Shown: piece after piece, positions 26,101 to 37,741 of the stretch | Layout of the letters: the number at the start of each line of letters is the position of its first letter | How positions within the stretch are numbered: position 1 is the first letter of the stretch | NCBI GenBank assembly: GCA_030407085.1 | Contig: CM059586.1 | Span: forward strand, 29,747,501 to 29,811,500 | DNA: 64,000 nucleotides | DNA from: Trichopria drosophilae | Lineage: Eukaryota; Arthropoda; Insecta; Hymenoptera; Diapriidae | Direction of reading: 5' to 3' | Program-made: the position numbers and the translations under genes | Notes under the pieces: generated by a model | What the model saw: only the letters and a program-made list of their open reading frames with translations | Told to the model about the DNA's origin: nothing | The model's database searches: none

Positions 26101-27558
26101 TCTTTACTGTAATAATACTATCAAACTTTGTTGCCACCTATTGCTCGCTGGAGGAACCAGCCACAGTTTGGTCGATGACATATCCGCACTCCAATACGTC
26201 CCGAAGTATATCAAATGTGTACAATCCTTGAGAATATTAATTTAACATCGAGATATCGTATATTAAAATTCATTTACTTGAGTATATCAAAAGTCTATTA
26301 AATATTGAAGAACTTGTTTAACAGCGTAATCCTACTGACATCAAACGGCACCGACCGATCGATTCTTAACGCAATTGGTGACTTACACTTCTAGACAGCT
26401 GCTTAAACAGTCGTTAGCATGAACCTCTCGTAAACACAAAGACATTCGTCCATGAAAATAAAGTCTACAATAAATACCCGCATGCTCGGTCGTAAATGAA
26501 AGTTGGTCACCGAAGTGCGGCAAAGGCGAGCAACGAGACGTCAATGCGATAAGATTCTCACTGACGTCAGACCCAATAAAATTGCCATCCGGTTAAATGC
26601 CAGAAGCAGCATTGTCCCTTTCGTTGTCGTCAGGTTTCTTCCTTTCCCTCCTTAGATGCCTTTCCCATGCACCGGTTTGCTATTTTCGACGTGGTCCTTT
26701 TTTCACTCCTGTTATTTCATACGCACTCGCGTTTCCCGCTTTTGCCGCGTTATGCTTTCTTTTTCCAGATATTGTTTCTTTCTTTTGTTTCGCTGTTTGC
26801 CGGTAATCGGAGAATAAGGTCCTCTGGTACGCCGCTTATACACCGCGTTTTGCCGCAGACCCAAGCCGTAATGCAACGAAGGTTAGTCGGTCAAACGACT
26901 GCATCGATCGCTAACTATGGGGCATGCGGGAATATACGATTCAAACGTTTGCAGTGTTTTTTTTTTATACGGACGTTTTTATCATTTGTATTGCCCTATA
27001 ATTGGGGAAAGATTAAATCCTAATCATTGACGTAATACGGAATTGTCCACTATTTTTAATGAAGGACAAAAGGTTGATAATACATTAATGAAGTAATTAA
27101 TTCGCATATTTTACACAAAACATAAAATTATATGGATAACCCGATAGGTATTGTACCGTAGGTTCAATAAACTGTGGAAACAAGATGGAATAATCAAATT
27201 CTATTATATATGAGAACTGAGAGGTACTATTTTTCTTTAAGTCCGAGTGGCTTCGATCGATATCACTTTTGCATTCAAACGTAAATAACGATGAAAAATG
27301 AAAACTCCTTTGACTTCTGAACATCAATGGCCTACAAATGTATTCTACTTGACAAAATAAACCATCACGCTAGATTAAGATTAAATTGATTATTGTTTAT
27401 TTCTATAAGCATTCAACATCTAACTTCATAAAACTGAAATGGATTTCATTACCAGCGGTATTCCATATAAAACTGAATAATAAAGAATGTTAGGAAAATT
27501 GAGTTACTTTTAAAAAAATCCGGCTTTAAATACGACTGTTGAAAGGATATCCAGTATA
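26101..27558. other. No supported gene; CpG-richer patch 26380-26900
   Basis: Frames at 26597-26806 and 26667-27023 (plus) overlap and are Phe/Ser-rich without a recognised domain. They run through a pyrimidine-rich segment and are probably chance frames. Confidence 0.35.
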
Positions 27559-27817
27559 TAGTAGAGTCCCGGTATATTTGCCCGATCGGTTCCTCGTCTT
27601 CCCCTCTCCTATCCTTGTATTTGTCAAAAGAAGGGGAGCGCCGCTTCTCCCACTCTCCTCAATCGCGCTATGCTTGTGACGCCACAGCAGGACCTTCCTG
27701 AGGCCCGCAAAGTGGGGGAAAAAGAGAGCGGTGACAGACAAATATAACGGGAAGGAACCGGATAAATATGCTGGGATGCAAATATAGCGAGATGCAATTA
27801 TACCGGAACTCTACTGT
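27559..27817 (-). mobile_element. Pogo-like MITE family A, copy 1 (inverted)
   Basis: About 259 bp with TIRs; TA at 27557-27558 and 27818-27819. Ends AGTAGAGTCCCGGTATATTT and ATTATACCGGAACTCTACTG. Its right half reads, on the minus strand, as the left half of the copies at 36341 and 37480 (GGTATAATTGCATCTCGCTA). The centre is CpG-rich with a TGTGACG-type core. No coding capacity; the minus-strand frame over it is incidental. Confidence 0.8.
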
Positions 27818-29004
27818 ACCATGTTTTAACGTCTGATATAACAGAAGACACTCGACAGAGGTAACCTTTTGTTTTCAGTATTACATAAAAACAATAATAA
27901 ATTAATGAATTTTCGTTGTTCTGTGATTAATTTATCATTTTATCTCACGGCCTCTTTTTGGTGGAGTCCTATCTTTATTGCCTGACCAATCAGAAGAGAA
28001 CAATACAAATAATTAGTATATAACTTCTTGCTTTTGCAATTTTTAACGTGGAAAATGATAATGGTATATTTAGAATGCTTACTTTTAAAGAAATCCGAGA
28101 TGCGAAGACAGTTTTACGTAGAAATTTTGTGAAGACTGAAAAAGATCTAAATATCAAACGGCTTCTAGAAATTTTAATTCGTCCTGTTGATTGCTGTGAA
28201 TCAGTTATAACGATAGACTAGCATGCACATTGTACAATCCTGTTCTGAACTCACAAAATGATCTACATAAAGAAATATCATCACGGAATCCTTGAAATGC
28301 AAGGTTTAAATGCACCATTATCATTTTTCTACAATATAACTTGAAGAAATGTGAAGTAAAATGCTAAATGATCTGTTTTGCTCATTCCAGATTGGCCAGA
28401 CAAAAATGGTATCTTCGCACAATACCGAGTATCACAAGATGATGTTAAAGCTAATAAAATGGACAAACTTTTAATACATAGGATGTAACATAACATAACA
28501 ACAATAACAAATTTCATTTGCGTTTTCCTATTCGAATGTACTTTCTTCGAATTTCATATCTTTGGGTCCCACAAAAATTATATATCTTTTTTTTCATCAT
28601 ATCAAACAAACAAAAATTGTCGAATTTTCAATGGACTCCAACAATGCGAATAAGTACCTCCATACGCACATCAGCTAACCTTCTCGGTTTTGAAAACGCC
28701 GCGAAATAAAGGCAACGGATGATTATGGATTAAATCGAAGACATAAATTCGATAGTACGATACTCGTGTTTATTGATTTGTTCGTCATGCAGGCAATATG
28801 TTTGTACTATATGGTGTTTTCCTTGACGTCCGAAATGTTCCTAAGAAGAACCAACAATTCTCTCATCGTGTTATTGACTCCAAGCCTCTTCAGCCTGTTG
28901 CAGACGCTAGAAATATATTAAAGCTCAATGCGTAGATCCTATGTTGTAAGAAAGAAATTTATAGCGCAAAATGGTGAACATACGGATAGGATATGAGTTC
29001 TATG
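27818..29004. other. AT-rich, no supported gene
   Basis: Only short chance frames. Nothing with terminal repeats was recognised. Confidence 0.35.
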
Positions 29005-29511
29005 ATGACGCTGAAACTAGCAGGAAATTCGAAGCAGGAAATTCGCGCCGGGCGCTGAGCGTTAGCGGTTCTGGATGAACGAGATCGGTATCAAAAAAAT
29101 CTATGTGTTTTTCAACCCTGTCAATTATATTTTACAGTTTATATTTAAAATATACTTCAAAATAATACAGGAAACAGATATGTCATTCCCAAACTACCAA
29201 TTACAAGCTTTCGTTGGATAATTTACAACAAAAAAAAAGAAATATTGTAACGATGGCGACTTAGTAACAAAGCAGATTTCGTATTAAGGACGCAAAATGA
29301 CATTTTACATCCCCTACGGGTACAAATAGAGTTTTCGTTCACAATACAACAAACATTATGCTGAACTATATTTTAAATATAAACTATAGAATATAATTCA
29401 TAGGGTTTGGAAAACATATCGTAGGATATTTTTCGAAGCCGATCTCGTACAGTGTTGAGAACCGCTAACGCTCCGCGCCCGGCGCGAAGATCCTGATAGT
29501 TTTAGCATCAT
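29005..29511. mobile_element. 507-bp hAT-like MITE with GC-rich inner boxes
   Basis: The left ATGACGCTGAAACTA (29005-29019) and right TAGTTTTAGCATCAT (29497-29511) are inverted. Further in, GCGCCGGGCGC + GAGCGTTAGCGGTTC is mirrored by GAACCGCTAACGCTC + CGCGCCCGGCGC at about 29460-29486. A third inverted pair of AT-rich sequence (TTTACAGTTTATATTTAAAA near 29133 against TATATTTTAAATATAAACTA near 29367) makes the element foldback-like. Flanks GTTCTATG and GTTTCTATG abut the ends and look like an 8-bp target duplication with one base slipped, as in hAT elements. Confidence 0.68.
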
Positions 29512-29869
29512 GTTTCTATGGCCATATAATTGCAAGTGATGGGTGACTGCCGTATTGAAGAAGATGCTGGGAAAGAGCTAAAGTTCGATTTAATGGTTGC
29601 ATGCTTTTCTCTCGATGGCTCTAAGTAATGAATTTCGTTTTTTTCTTCTCACCTGTCATCCATTTCGAACGTGACATAATTCAGTTGCCTCTAATCATCG
29701 TAAGTTTTGGGGGTTTTCTTTGAAATGGAATCAAACAAAAGACAAGTGGACTGTGGCGTTATTAAGAATTTGAAACATTAAAGGAAGCAATTTCTAATTT
29801 TGAGAAACCAGTGAAAGTTGGACAGGAAAAGGAAATTACCAAATCTGCACTTATTTCTAGCAAGATTTA
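29512..29869. other. No supported gene
   Basis: Short spacer between two mobile elements. Nothing recognised. Confidence 0.4.
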
Positions 29870-29873
29870 TTAA

Positions 29874-30732
29874 CCCCTTAACTAATGATGACGTTTATAG
29901 ACGTCAAAATAAATCGTAACATAACTGGTGATGACGTCTATAGACGTCCTATCAATATCCTTGAAACGACTCAGCCAATCGCCTTGAAATTTGTAACTGA
30001 AGGATTTTTGGGGTCGCTGAATTCAAATTTGAGGTCAAAATTTCAAAAATCAAAATGGCCGATCCAATATGGCGAACAGAAATGCAAAATGTTACTTGAT
30101 TCTGCTGAAATTTGTTACTTGGAGGTTTTTGGGGTCGCTGATTACGAATCTGTCATCGGTTGCTCAACATTCAAAAAGGCTTACTTAATATAGTGTGAAA
30201 AAGTTTTAATAATTTAAAGTACTATATATTGCCCATTCCGACGTCAAATTTGCTAAATTCAATATGGTAGATCCAAGATGGCAGACCGAATGTGGAAAAT
30301 GAATTTTGACCTTATATTAGCGACCTCAATTCCATGTATTTCATAAAATACTTTTGCCATAGTTTTGCGAGACTACAGAATTGCACTAGTGATCTAATAG
30401 TACACGAAATTACTATTAGTGAAGACTGCTAGTGCTGATCATTTGTGCGCACTAGTAGTTTTTTTTACGAGTCGAGCGGGCAAGTGCGCATATTTATGCG
30501 CAGCTATGCCATTCTCTCTTTCTTCTGCTCAATGAAAAGAAGAGGACGGATAGTATTTTTGACCTCAAAAACTCTGTAGTACATCAAGTAACTTTTTGCA
30601 TTTTGGTCCGCCATCTTGGATCCACCATTTTGAATTTTGAAATTCTGACATCAGATTCATAATTAGCGACCCTCAAAGTGGGTTGTACCACTATTGGCAC
30701 TTTTTATTTGAAAACGCCGACCAGCGAAGGGG
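29874..30732. mobile_element. TTAA-flanked piggyBac-like non-autonomous element
   Basis: Both ends are flanked by TTAA (29870-29873 and 30733-30736). The termini are CCCCTTAACTAATGATGACG and, read from the right, CCCCTTCGCTGGTCGGCG. TTAA duplication with C-rich ends is diagnostic of piggyBac-type elements. Near the left end TGATGACGT(C/T)TATAGACGTC occurs twice, the second copy containing the 16-bp perfect palindrome GACGTCTATAGACGTC (29933-29948). Inner arms are inverted: GGGTCGCTGAATTCAAATTT..AAAATGG..GATCC..AATGCAAAATGTTACTTGA on the left matches the complement of 30578-30675. Two direct units of the same phrase lie side by side on the left. No transposase remains; the 102-codon frame is not a gene. 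Confidence 0.75.
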
Positions 30733-30736
30733 TTAA

Positions 30737-33330
30737 TTTCCTTGATCTCCGCTTGCCATGTTCATGGATGAAGGAACTGACGAAGTCCAAAAGTTGGCTG
30801 ACTTCATATACCAAACTTTAAGAATAAATTTTATTGTTGTATTTTCGTTTCAAAAATAGAAAAAAATGCACTTGACCACAACTGTACATCATTCCATTTT
30901 TATAATGGGCGCGGAGAGAAGGTCTCCAGAATTTCCCAATGTACAAATAAATAGAAAAAATTACTGAACAAGTATTCGAATTCGCGACTTAAGGGATCTT
31001 CAGTTTTACAAGGGAAGCAAAAATTTCGTCATTCATCACTAAAATACTGGCTAAAATATAATAAAAAATGTTAAGCCCTAGGGCCGTAATGGGTTAAGCA
31101 ATCGGTTTTTGATTCGCCGTTGAAATGTTGTATTCCTTTAACTGTACTCATTCGCCGCAGACCGAACTGCTATTGGAGCACCGGCGAATCACGATCCCTC
31201 GTCAATGAAACTGGACACTTGGAAGACAGCGTATATACGCAGTCCCGTCGTGGAATCGAAGCGGAATGCAACAAAGAGCACCGGAGCCGCAGTTAACTGC
31301 GTGCCCGTTGTATAGCTCAGCCGGATGACTCGGTCTCGGGCTCACAATCAAACTCGGACCAAGTCTCTTTATAGGCGCAGCGCAGATATCCGGCACGGGT
31401 ACACGTCTAATAGCTTTATGCACAATGTGCGCGGCTCACGACTACATATGTAAGAACCGACTAACTTCAAGTCGCCTCTCGACTCGCAGAGCTCTCACAT
31501 CCCCATAACCTAACCTTTCAATTTTCACGCCGCATTCCATTCTTTCTTCTTTCCTTCCTTTTCCTCCTTCTTCCTGTCGCGAATCCAATCGAGGAGGGGC
31601 CGACGAGTTATCCCTAATCGTCCCTTCTTATTTTTACATAATCCCTCGAATGCAAATTTTACCTGCGGAATATTGGTGTAAAATGTCAGTTTGATGAGCT
31701 TACCTACAGTTGGAGCCGTGAATGCTATTAAACTTTACTATTTTTAGCTAGATGGTCTGCAGTTTGAAATTTTTTTGTCTAGACATGAGTTAGACAAATT
31801 TGTATTATGTATTTCAAATAGTAACTCGATATTATTTGTGCGCTTTGTGATCTAAAACTGCGCCCATAACAACTCTAGGTCAAACCCAGAGTTAGAAACG
31901 ACGAAAAATGATCATTTACCAAAATTTTGGTCAGCCATATTGGATACTCCATTTTATATTCTGAACAACTTGCCCGCGGATTTGTAATATGCTACCTTAA
32001 GGTCTCTATAATACTACGGCAGGCTAATATTATGGTGCGACAGCAAAATTGTGGTGCCGATATGGCTATGACCTCAGTATTACCTTGTGACGGCATAACA
32101 ACCTCAGCATAAACATTTGTTGTGCTACCGAGGCACAAAAGTTTTCCTAGAATACAGTAGAGAAAGCGTGTAAACAATAAACGTGAGGCTACGGTAAGAC
32201 AATGGCGTCAACAACACGCGTCAGGCTGCGGCAATACAAACATTATTTTCCGTGTATACTTTGTTATCGACTATATTGGATCCGCCATTTTGGCTTTAGA
32301 AAACCTCCTTACGTCGGATTTGTAAATAGATAACTTACAATCCCTGTAAACCCTATAATTTATAGAAAATGAAGGACAACAAAATTACTCCACAACCACA
32401 ATTTTATTTATTTTGTACTTGAATTACAATACATTTAGAAAGGTAAAATAAGAAGTTAATTTTTAATCGCTCTGTTAAACAGTTCTTTTTAAACCGGTTA
32501 AGTGTATATCGTTGCATTTCTAGTACTTTCCTTGCAACTGTATACACCTTCGTATTGAATGACTACCTTCTTATAAACACTCCGAGGACTATCAAATTGC
32601 GATTTCAGAGCATAATACGCCTTTAAATGAAAGGTGAATTTAACTCTTGTAGATTAGACTTTTTATATTTTTAATAAGTATAAAAGATAAGTCAACTTCC
32701 ATTGTTTGTTGTCTCCGGTAACGCATTTTGTACTTTTATTGTACTTCTATTTGCATTTGAACAGGCAGGGCATATGTTTTCGGACGTATTTTGGTGTGCT
32801 GAATTCGAATATCATGATGAAAATTGGCGCAAATGCGATTATCATGGTCAAAACCACGAAATAAACGTAAAAACGATTTTTTTATTTTTTTTTTGCGTTT
32901 ATTTCAAAAACTACAAATCTGACAAAAAAAATGTTTTGCAACAAAAATGTAGAGCATGAAATTCTTTACTAAAAAGGTTGTATGCCTTTTTTTCGAATTA
33001 TCGAGGGTAACCTCGTAAATGGCATCTAAATACCTTCAACAAGCTAAATATGTTGTTGCGCTCTGTCATTCCTTATTATTTGCATACAAAAGCTGAAGAA
33101 TACATGTTGAGAAAGAAGTCTGCATATGACTAAATTTCGAAATTTAAAATGGCAGATTCAACATGGCGGACATCCTAAATTAATAAGAAACGAATTTCTC
33201 CAACGATGATTCTTATAACGATGATGATGACAATGAAGCTAACAATTAAGAAACGAGATTGTTCCCTTCTTTATGAGATCAGTTTAAGAAATTAGTACGA
33301 GTGTTTATGCATCTTTGTTCCTTATACTGG
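30737..33330. other. Repeat-rich region without a supported gene
   Basis: Position 31130-31500 is CpG-richer and on the minus strand has a CTATAAAG box (near 31372-31365), a possible promoter without an attached gene. Positions 31925-32345 and 33140-33180 carry diverged phrases of the TTAA-element family (GTCAGCCATATTGGATAC, GGATCCGCCATTTTGG, AAAATGGCAGATTC..ATGGCGGAC). Position 32866-33035 is a copy of the dispersed repeat listed at 17440. Confidence 0.45.
32866..33035. repeat. Dispersed repeat, copy 2
   Basis: Carries GCGTTTATTTCAAAAACTAC, AAAAATGTAGAGCATGAAAT and AAGGTTGTATGCC in the order seen at 17770-17900 and in each unit at 56106-56560. Confidence 0.6.
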
Positions 33331-33334
33331 TGCA

Positions 33335-33950
33335 TTGCCAAATTGTTCATTGCCATCATTATTAACTATTCTATGAAAAAAACGAGTGGTCTAACTGGAA
33401 TTGTAACTTTTATGATCCGTTGTTTGTGATTTTCACCGTTTTTCGACATTTTTCCCTCTCCAGCGGTGCTTCCTGTCATCCGATCTTTTAAAAAATGAGT
33501 CAGATTATTCATTACCATCATTAAAAACTATTCTATGAAAAAACGAGTGGCCTAACTGGAATTGCAACTTTTATGATCCGTTGTTTGTGATTTTCACCGT
33601 TTTTCGACATTTTTCCCTCTCCAGCGGTGCTTCCTGTCATCCGATCTTTTAAAAAATGAGTCAGATTATTCATTATCACCATTAAAAACTATTCTATGAA
33701 AAAACGAGTGGCCTAACTGGAATTGCAACTTTTATGATCCGTTGTTTGTGATTTTCATCGTTTTTCGACATTTTTCCCCCTTCAGCGGTGCCTTCCTGTC
33801 ATCCAATTTTTTTTGGAAATTCGTCAAATTGTTCATTGCCATCATTATTTCAATTATTCGATGAAAAAAGGAGAGGCTTAACTGTAATTGCAACTTTTAT
33901 GAAGCGTTATGTACGTTTTTCGCCGTTTACCCCTCCCCCCACCGTCCCCT
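33335..33950. repeat. Tandem array, about 162-bp unit, nearly four copies
   Basis: The landmark 'ACTATTCTATGAAAAAACGA' starts at 33365, 33527 and 33688, and a diverged version (AATTATTCGATGAAAAAAGG) near 33852, giving a period of 161-164. Units two and three are almost identical. Each unit holds AACTGGAATTGCAACTTTTA, GATCCGTTGTTTGTGATTTT and CAGCGGTGCTTCCTGTCATC. No reading frame runs through. Confidence 0.85.
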
Positions 33951-36340
33951 GGGGTTAGAAATATTTTTTTAGCATTAATTGGGTTTGTCTACGGCAAGGA
34001 TTGAAAGAAAATTTCATTCGTAAAAAAAAAATTTTTTTTCGTTGGACTCGACTATTTCGAACTTCAACATCATGAATATATTTGTCTGTAGTGTACATTA
34101 GAAAAACGCTTTATATCTAAACACTTTGAATGTCGTTAAAAAATAGCACCTAATTTTAATGGAATTGGCGTGTATATATCGCTTTTCTAAGTATTTCCAA
34201 AGGCGCTGGTATTGCCAATTTAACCTCGCTTTCCCCTACTTATACGTAAAATGAGAAACGTGTTCAAGCTCGATAAAAATATGATAGCTATTCGTTTTTG
34301 ATGTTTTTCTTCACGACAGATTCAATAAGCGTATACGCGAATGAAAAAAAAATTTAAGATCGGGAGATGCGATCGTGGAAAAAAAAACGAAACGAAAAAA
34401 CCAACACGGAAGACCGAGATATAACGAGAGAGAAAGCGAAGGCACCTGAAATATAGCAACAATACTTTCCACAGGTTCACCCACAACTGCCCGAGGATTA
34501 ACGCTGTACTTTGCCGACACAACGAGAGTGACAAATGGGACGATTGAGATCCTTAATGTTGCGAAATCGGTCGTATTCGTAACGTAACCTTTATTTTACT
34601 TGCCAACCCGTATACCTGTAAAGGTATGTCGGGCAGATAAAGGGGCGAAAGGGCGAAAGAAATGGCTAAGTAAATTGACACATTGCTTTCCTTCGTGGAG
34701 GACGTGTTTTGGTTTCGGAACTCGAATTACAAAAATGCCCAAAAACAACGAATTGTTAAATATTTGTATAAACGAGAAGAGTAACTTCGTTTGTTATTCA
34801 AACGAACGGAGAAAAGGAAAGAAAGTATTGAATAATACTGGAATGAAAACAATCATATCCGCTAAGAGTTAATCTTATTTACTTGTTGTCATGGTGGAAC
34901 AAGTGGGTAAGCAGGAGAATCTCAAGCCAATCAAAACCTTCCTCATGTTAAAGAAAGTGAAAGAAATTTTTAATGTGAAGCCGTCATGTGTTACCTAAGT
35001 CACACAAAGACGCCTTTACGCACAAAGGTTTGCCTTGCATTTGGATGCATCATGACCTCCTTACGAATTGCTATTAATTATCATTACATCAGTTTCATCT
35101 CCGTCGTTTAAATAATTTATTAAATAAAAGTATAAATAATTATTAGCTCTCTGCGTTAATATTTTAATAGCGTATAACAGTTCTGCATGCGAGAACTTCA
35201 ATGCATTATACTATGGACGGTTATGGTGTAGTGCGCCATTACATGATACCGCTATTCCGTCCCTTTCTGTTTAAACTTGTGTATCCCAACCTTACACGGC
35301 TTACATCAGATGTATTAAAGATTTATTTATTCTGGCGTTTATCTTATCGTTTGCATTATCTCCTTTTGTCAGTGTTAAATATAATTCTTTTGCTGTTAAC
35401 ACTACTGTTATCGCAATTTCCATCAAAAATGAACAATAGACATTAACACTTGATAGTATCCGCTTCTGATTTTTCATCGATATACAACGTACCGACTATT
35501 TCCTTTGTAACGTTAATGCTCTATGTTTGGTTTATTTCTTTTGACCTGACATAAAATTGAGACGACTGACTTTCATAAACGTACAAAAACGTTTTTTAAA
35601 TAACAATTGTAAACGCGTGTCTTATAATCAGTTTAAATATTTTTCGGTCCAAGAATCACGATCCTGTTGTGCCGAGAATGAAGAAACAAGAGGAAACCAT
35701 TGATATAAAAATTGTATGTGCGACCGAAAGAGAAGAAGCGATAATATCAAAAACCTGCGCAATTATGGCGATGACAAAGAGCGATAAGCGGACAAAAGAA
35801 CAAAGATTTCATATTTCAAGTCCAAACCAGAGAAATTCGTTTCACTGATAAGAAATATTTATCAATCTTTTTTCTAATTTTCAAAAATAAGAGGACATAT
35901 GTTCCAAAGATATTGGTGAATGAATCTGTAAAAAATAGATTCAATTAAAATTTCATGATTTTTCTGAACGTGTTTTATTAATGTAAAAGAGTAGAAGCCT
36001 TGGGTTGAAAAAACAGTCATGAATTATTTCCAGAGAGCACGGAAGCACTGACTAATTAAAATGGTGGCTCATTTTTCTCGTGTTCAGTGGTATTCCTTTT
36101 GATGTTGGAAAAGTTGTAGTCACAATATTCCGCCATTGGCCGTCATTTTGGATGTTGAAAGTCTTAATTTCTTGGGAAAATTTGGATTGATGATTACAAA
36201 TTTTAGGCTCTCGAACGACTTATCACCATCCGAGGTGGAAATTCTCTTTTAAGTCTTTGTTCCAAAATGTATTTTAACTGGAGGTTAGTTTTGTTCAAAT
36301 CAAAATGGCGTGTCTCACATAGCGGTTTAAAACATTAATA
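33951..36340. other. No supported gene
   Basis: AT-rich. Position 34560-34870 holds an unrecognised basic frame of 90 codons. Position 36060-36330 carries faint phrases of the TTAA-element family (GGCCGTCATTTTGGATG, AATCAAAATGGCG). Confidence 0.35.
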
Positions 36341-36600
36341 CAGTAGAGTCCCGCTATAATTGCATCTCGCTATATTTGCATCCCAACATATTTGTCCGCT
36401 TCCGTCCCGTTATATTTGTCTGTTGCGCTCTCTTTTCCCCCACTTTGCGGGTTGCAGCCTCAGGAAGGGCCTGCTGTGACGTCACGAGCATAGCGCGATT
36501 GAGGAGAGTGGGAGAAGCAGCGCTCCCCTTCTTTGGACAGATAAGGAGACGGGAGGGGATGGCGAGGAACCGAGCGGACGAATATACCGGGACACTACTG
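36341..36600 (+). mobile_element. Pogo-like MITE family A, copy 2
   Basis: 260 bp, flanked by TA (36339-36340, 36601-36602). The left end is CAGTAGAGTCCCGCTATAAT and the right end ATACCGGGACACTACTG. The interior contains TGTGACGTCACGAGCATAGC. It matches copy 1 (inverted) and copy 3 along its length, so the family moved as a defined unit. The 75-codon frame starting in it is incidental. Confidence 0.85.
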
Positions 36601-36602
36601 TA

Positions 36603-37479
36603 ATATGAACCGAGTTTTGTTCTACGTTAGAATAGATGTGTTTTTTGAGTCGCTGATTACGGATATTTTATCGCAAGAATAAATAGCCGGATTAACGATT
36701 AAAATGCATTAGACACTTATTTTTGAAAAAAATGTAATAAATTTCATATATTACACTGATTTATAAGTTCGCAGGCTTTCCTCAAAACGCTTATCGCTCA
36801 GGTATGACGTTAAAAATAAATCAAGGTTTGAATTATTTCAGTGATAGTAACTCATCGGAACGGTAGGCTGCAAGTGAGGTTTCACTCGCGAAAGACCTGG
36901 AGCGCATGCAGCGAGGCCGATATTACGAAATGTTAATTAGGTTGGAGAGTACATCGTGGCGCGGTCGGCAAGTCGATATTTGCGCCGATCGGTATCGAAA
37001 TCGAGCGCCACGGTCGCGTCGGTGGAGCACACGCGCTGCAAAATACGAGAACGCGGTCTAGCGAGATGAGAGCAAGTCGCGAACAAAGAGCCCAGGTTCT
37101 CGAGGACTGCGGCTAGTCGCCGCCGAGTTGCGAAAACGAGATACGCGGCCGCATCGTCCTTATTTTTCCATTATTTCACTGCGATTTTCTACTAATAAGA
37201 TAATTATTTTCTTCGACTCGACACCATAAAATACAAGGGCACTTTTTATACAATGGTGCCTAACCAAACATTATTTTTATGTGCAGATATTTGTGGAGAT
37301 AACACTAGTTTACAGGTAAAATAAACGTTCTGAGTTATAATTTTGTTTTGATCAGTCAACAATTTTCCGTGATTAGGTTTTCAGAGTATATTATTACTAT
37401 TCAACTTTTTAATAGCTTCCATCCTATATGTCGATAGGTTCAATACTATAAATGTTACAGGCAAAAAGTGTAAGAAATA
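36603..37479. other. Spacer with a CpG-rich block (36850-37170), no supported gene
   Basis: Position 36850-37170 is strongly CpG-rich without an open frame of note and could be a promoter or 5' UTR. Downstream, TTATGTGCAG/ATATTTGTGG..TTTACAG/GTAAAA at 37281-37322 has the form of a 29-base exon, but nothing supports it further. Confidence 0.3.
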
Positions 37480-37741
37480 CAGTAGAATTTCGGTATATTT
37501 GCGTCTCGCTATATTTACGTCCCAGCATATTTGCCCGGTTCCGCCTCCTTATATTTGTCTGCAGCCATTGTCTTGTTCCACCTCCTTGCGGGCTGCGACC
37601 TTAGGCAAGGTCTGCTGTGACGTCACGAACATATCGCGACTGGGAAGTGGCAGAAGCGACGCTCCCCTTCTTTCGGTAAATATAACGAGTCGAGAGACGA
37701 ACGCGCGGAACCGAGTGGGTAAATATATCGAGACTTTACAG
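37480..37741 (+). mobile_element. Pogo-like MITE family A, copy 3
   Basis: 262 bp with TA flanks (37478-37479, 37742-37743). The left end is CAGTAGAATTTCGGTATATT and the right end ATATATCGAGACTTTACAG. More diverged than copy 2, 880 bp away in the same orientation, so probably an independent older insertion rather than a recent duplication. Confidence 0.82.

Noticed and set aside
31200..31440. tRNA-like phrase TAGCTCAGCCGGATGACTCG
   Set aside because: An A-box-like string is present, but no B box or cloverleaf stems could be made from the following sequence.
37281..37322. Apparent 29-base exon between AG and GT
   Set aside because: Acceptor and donor strings of this quality are common by chance, and there is no reading frame or neighbouring exon to join.
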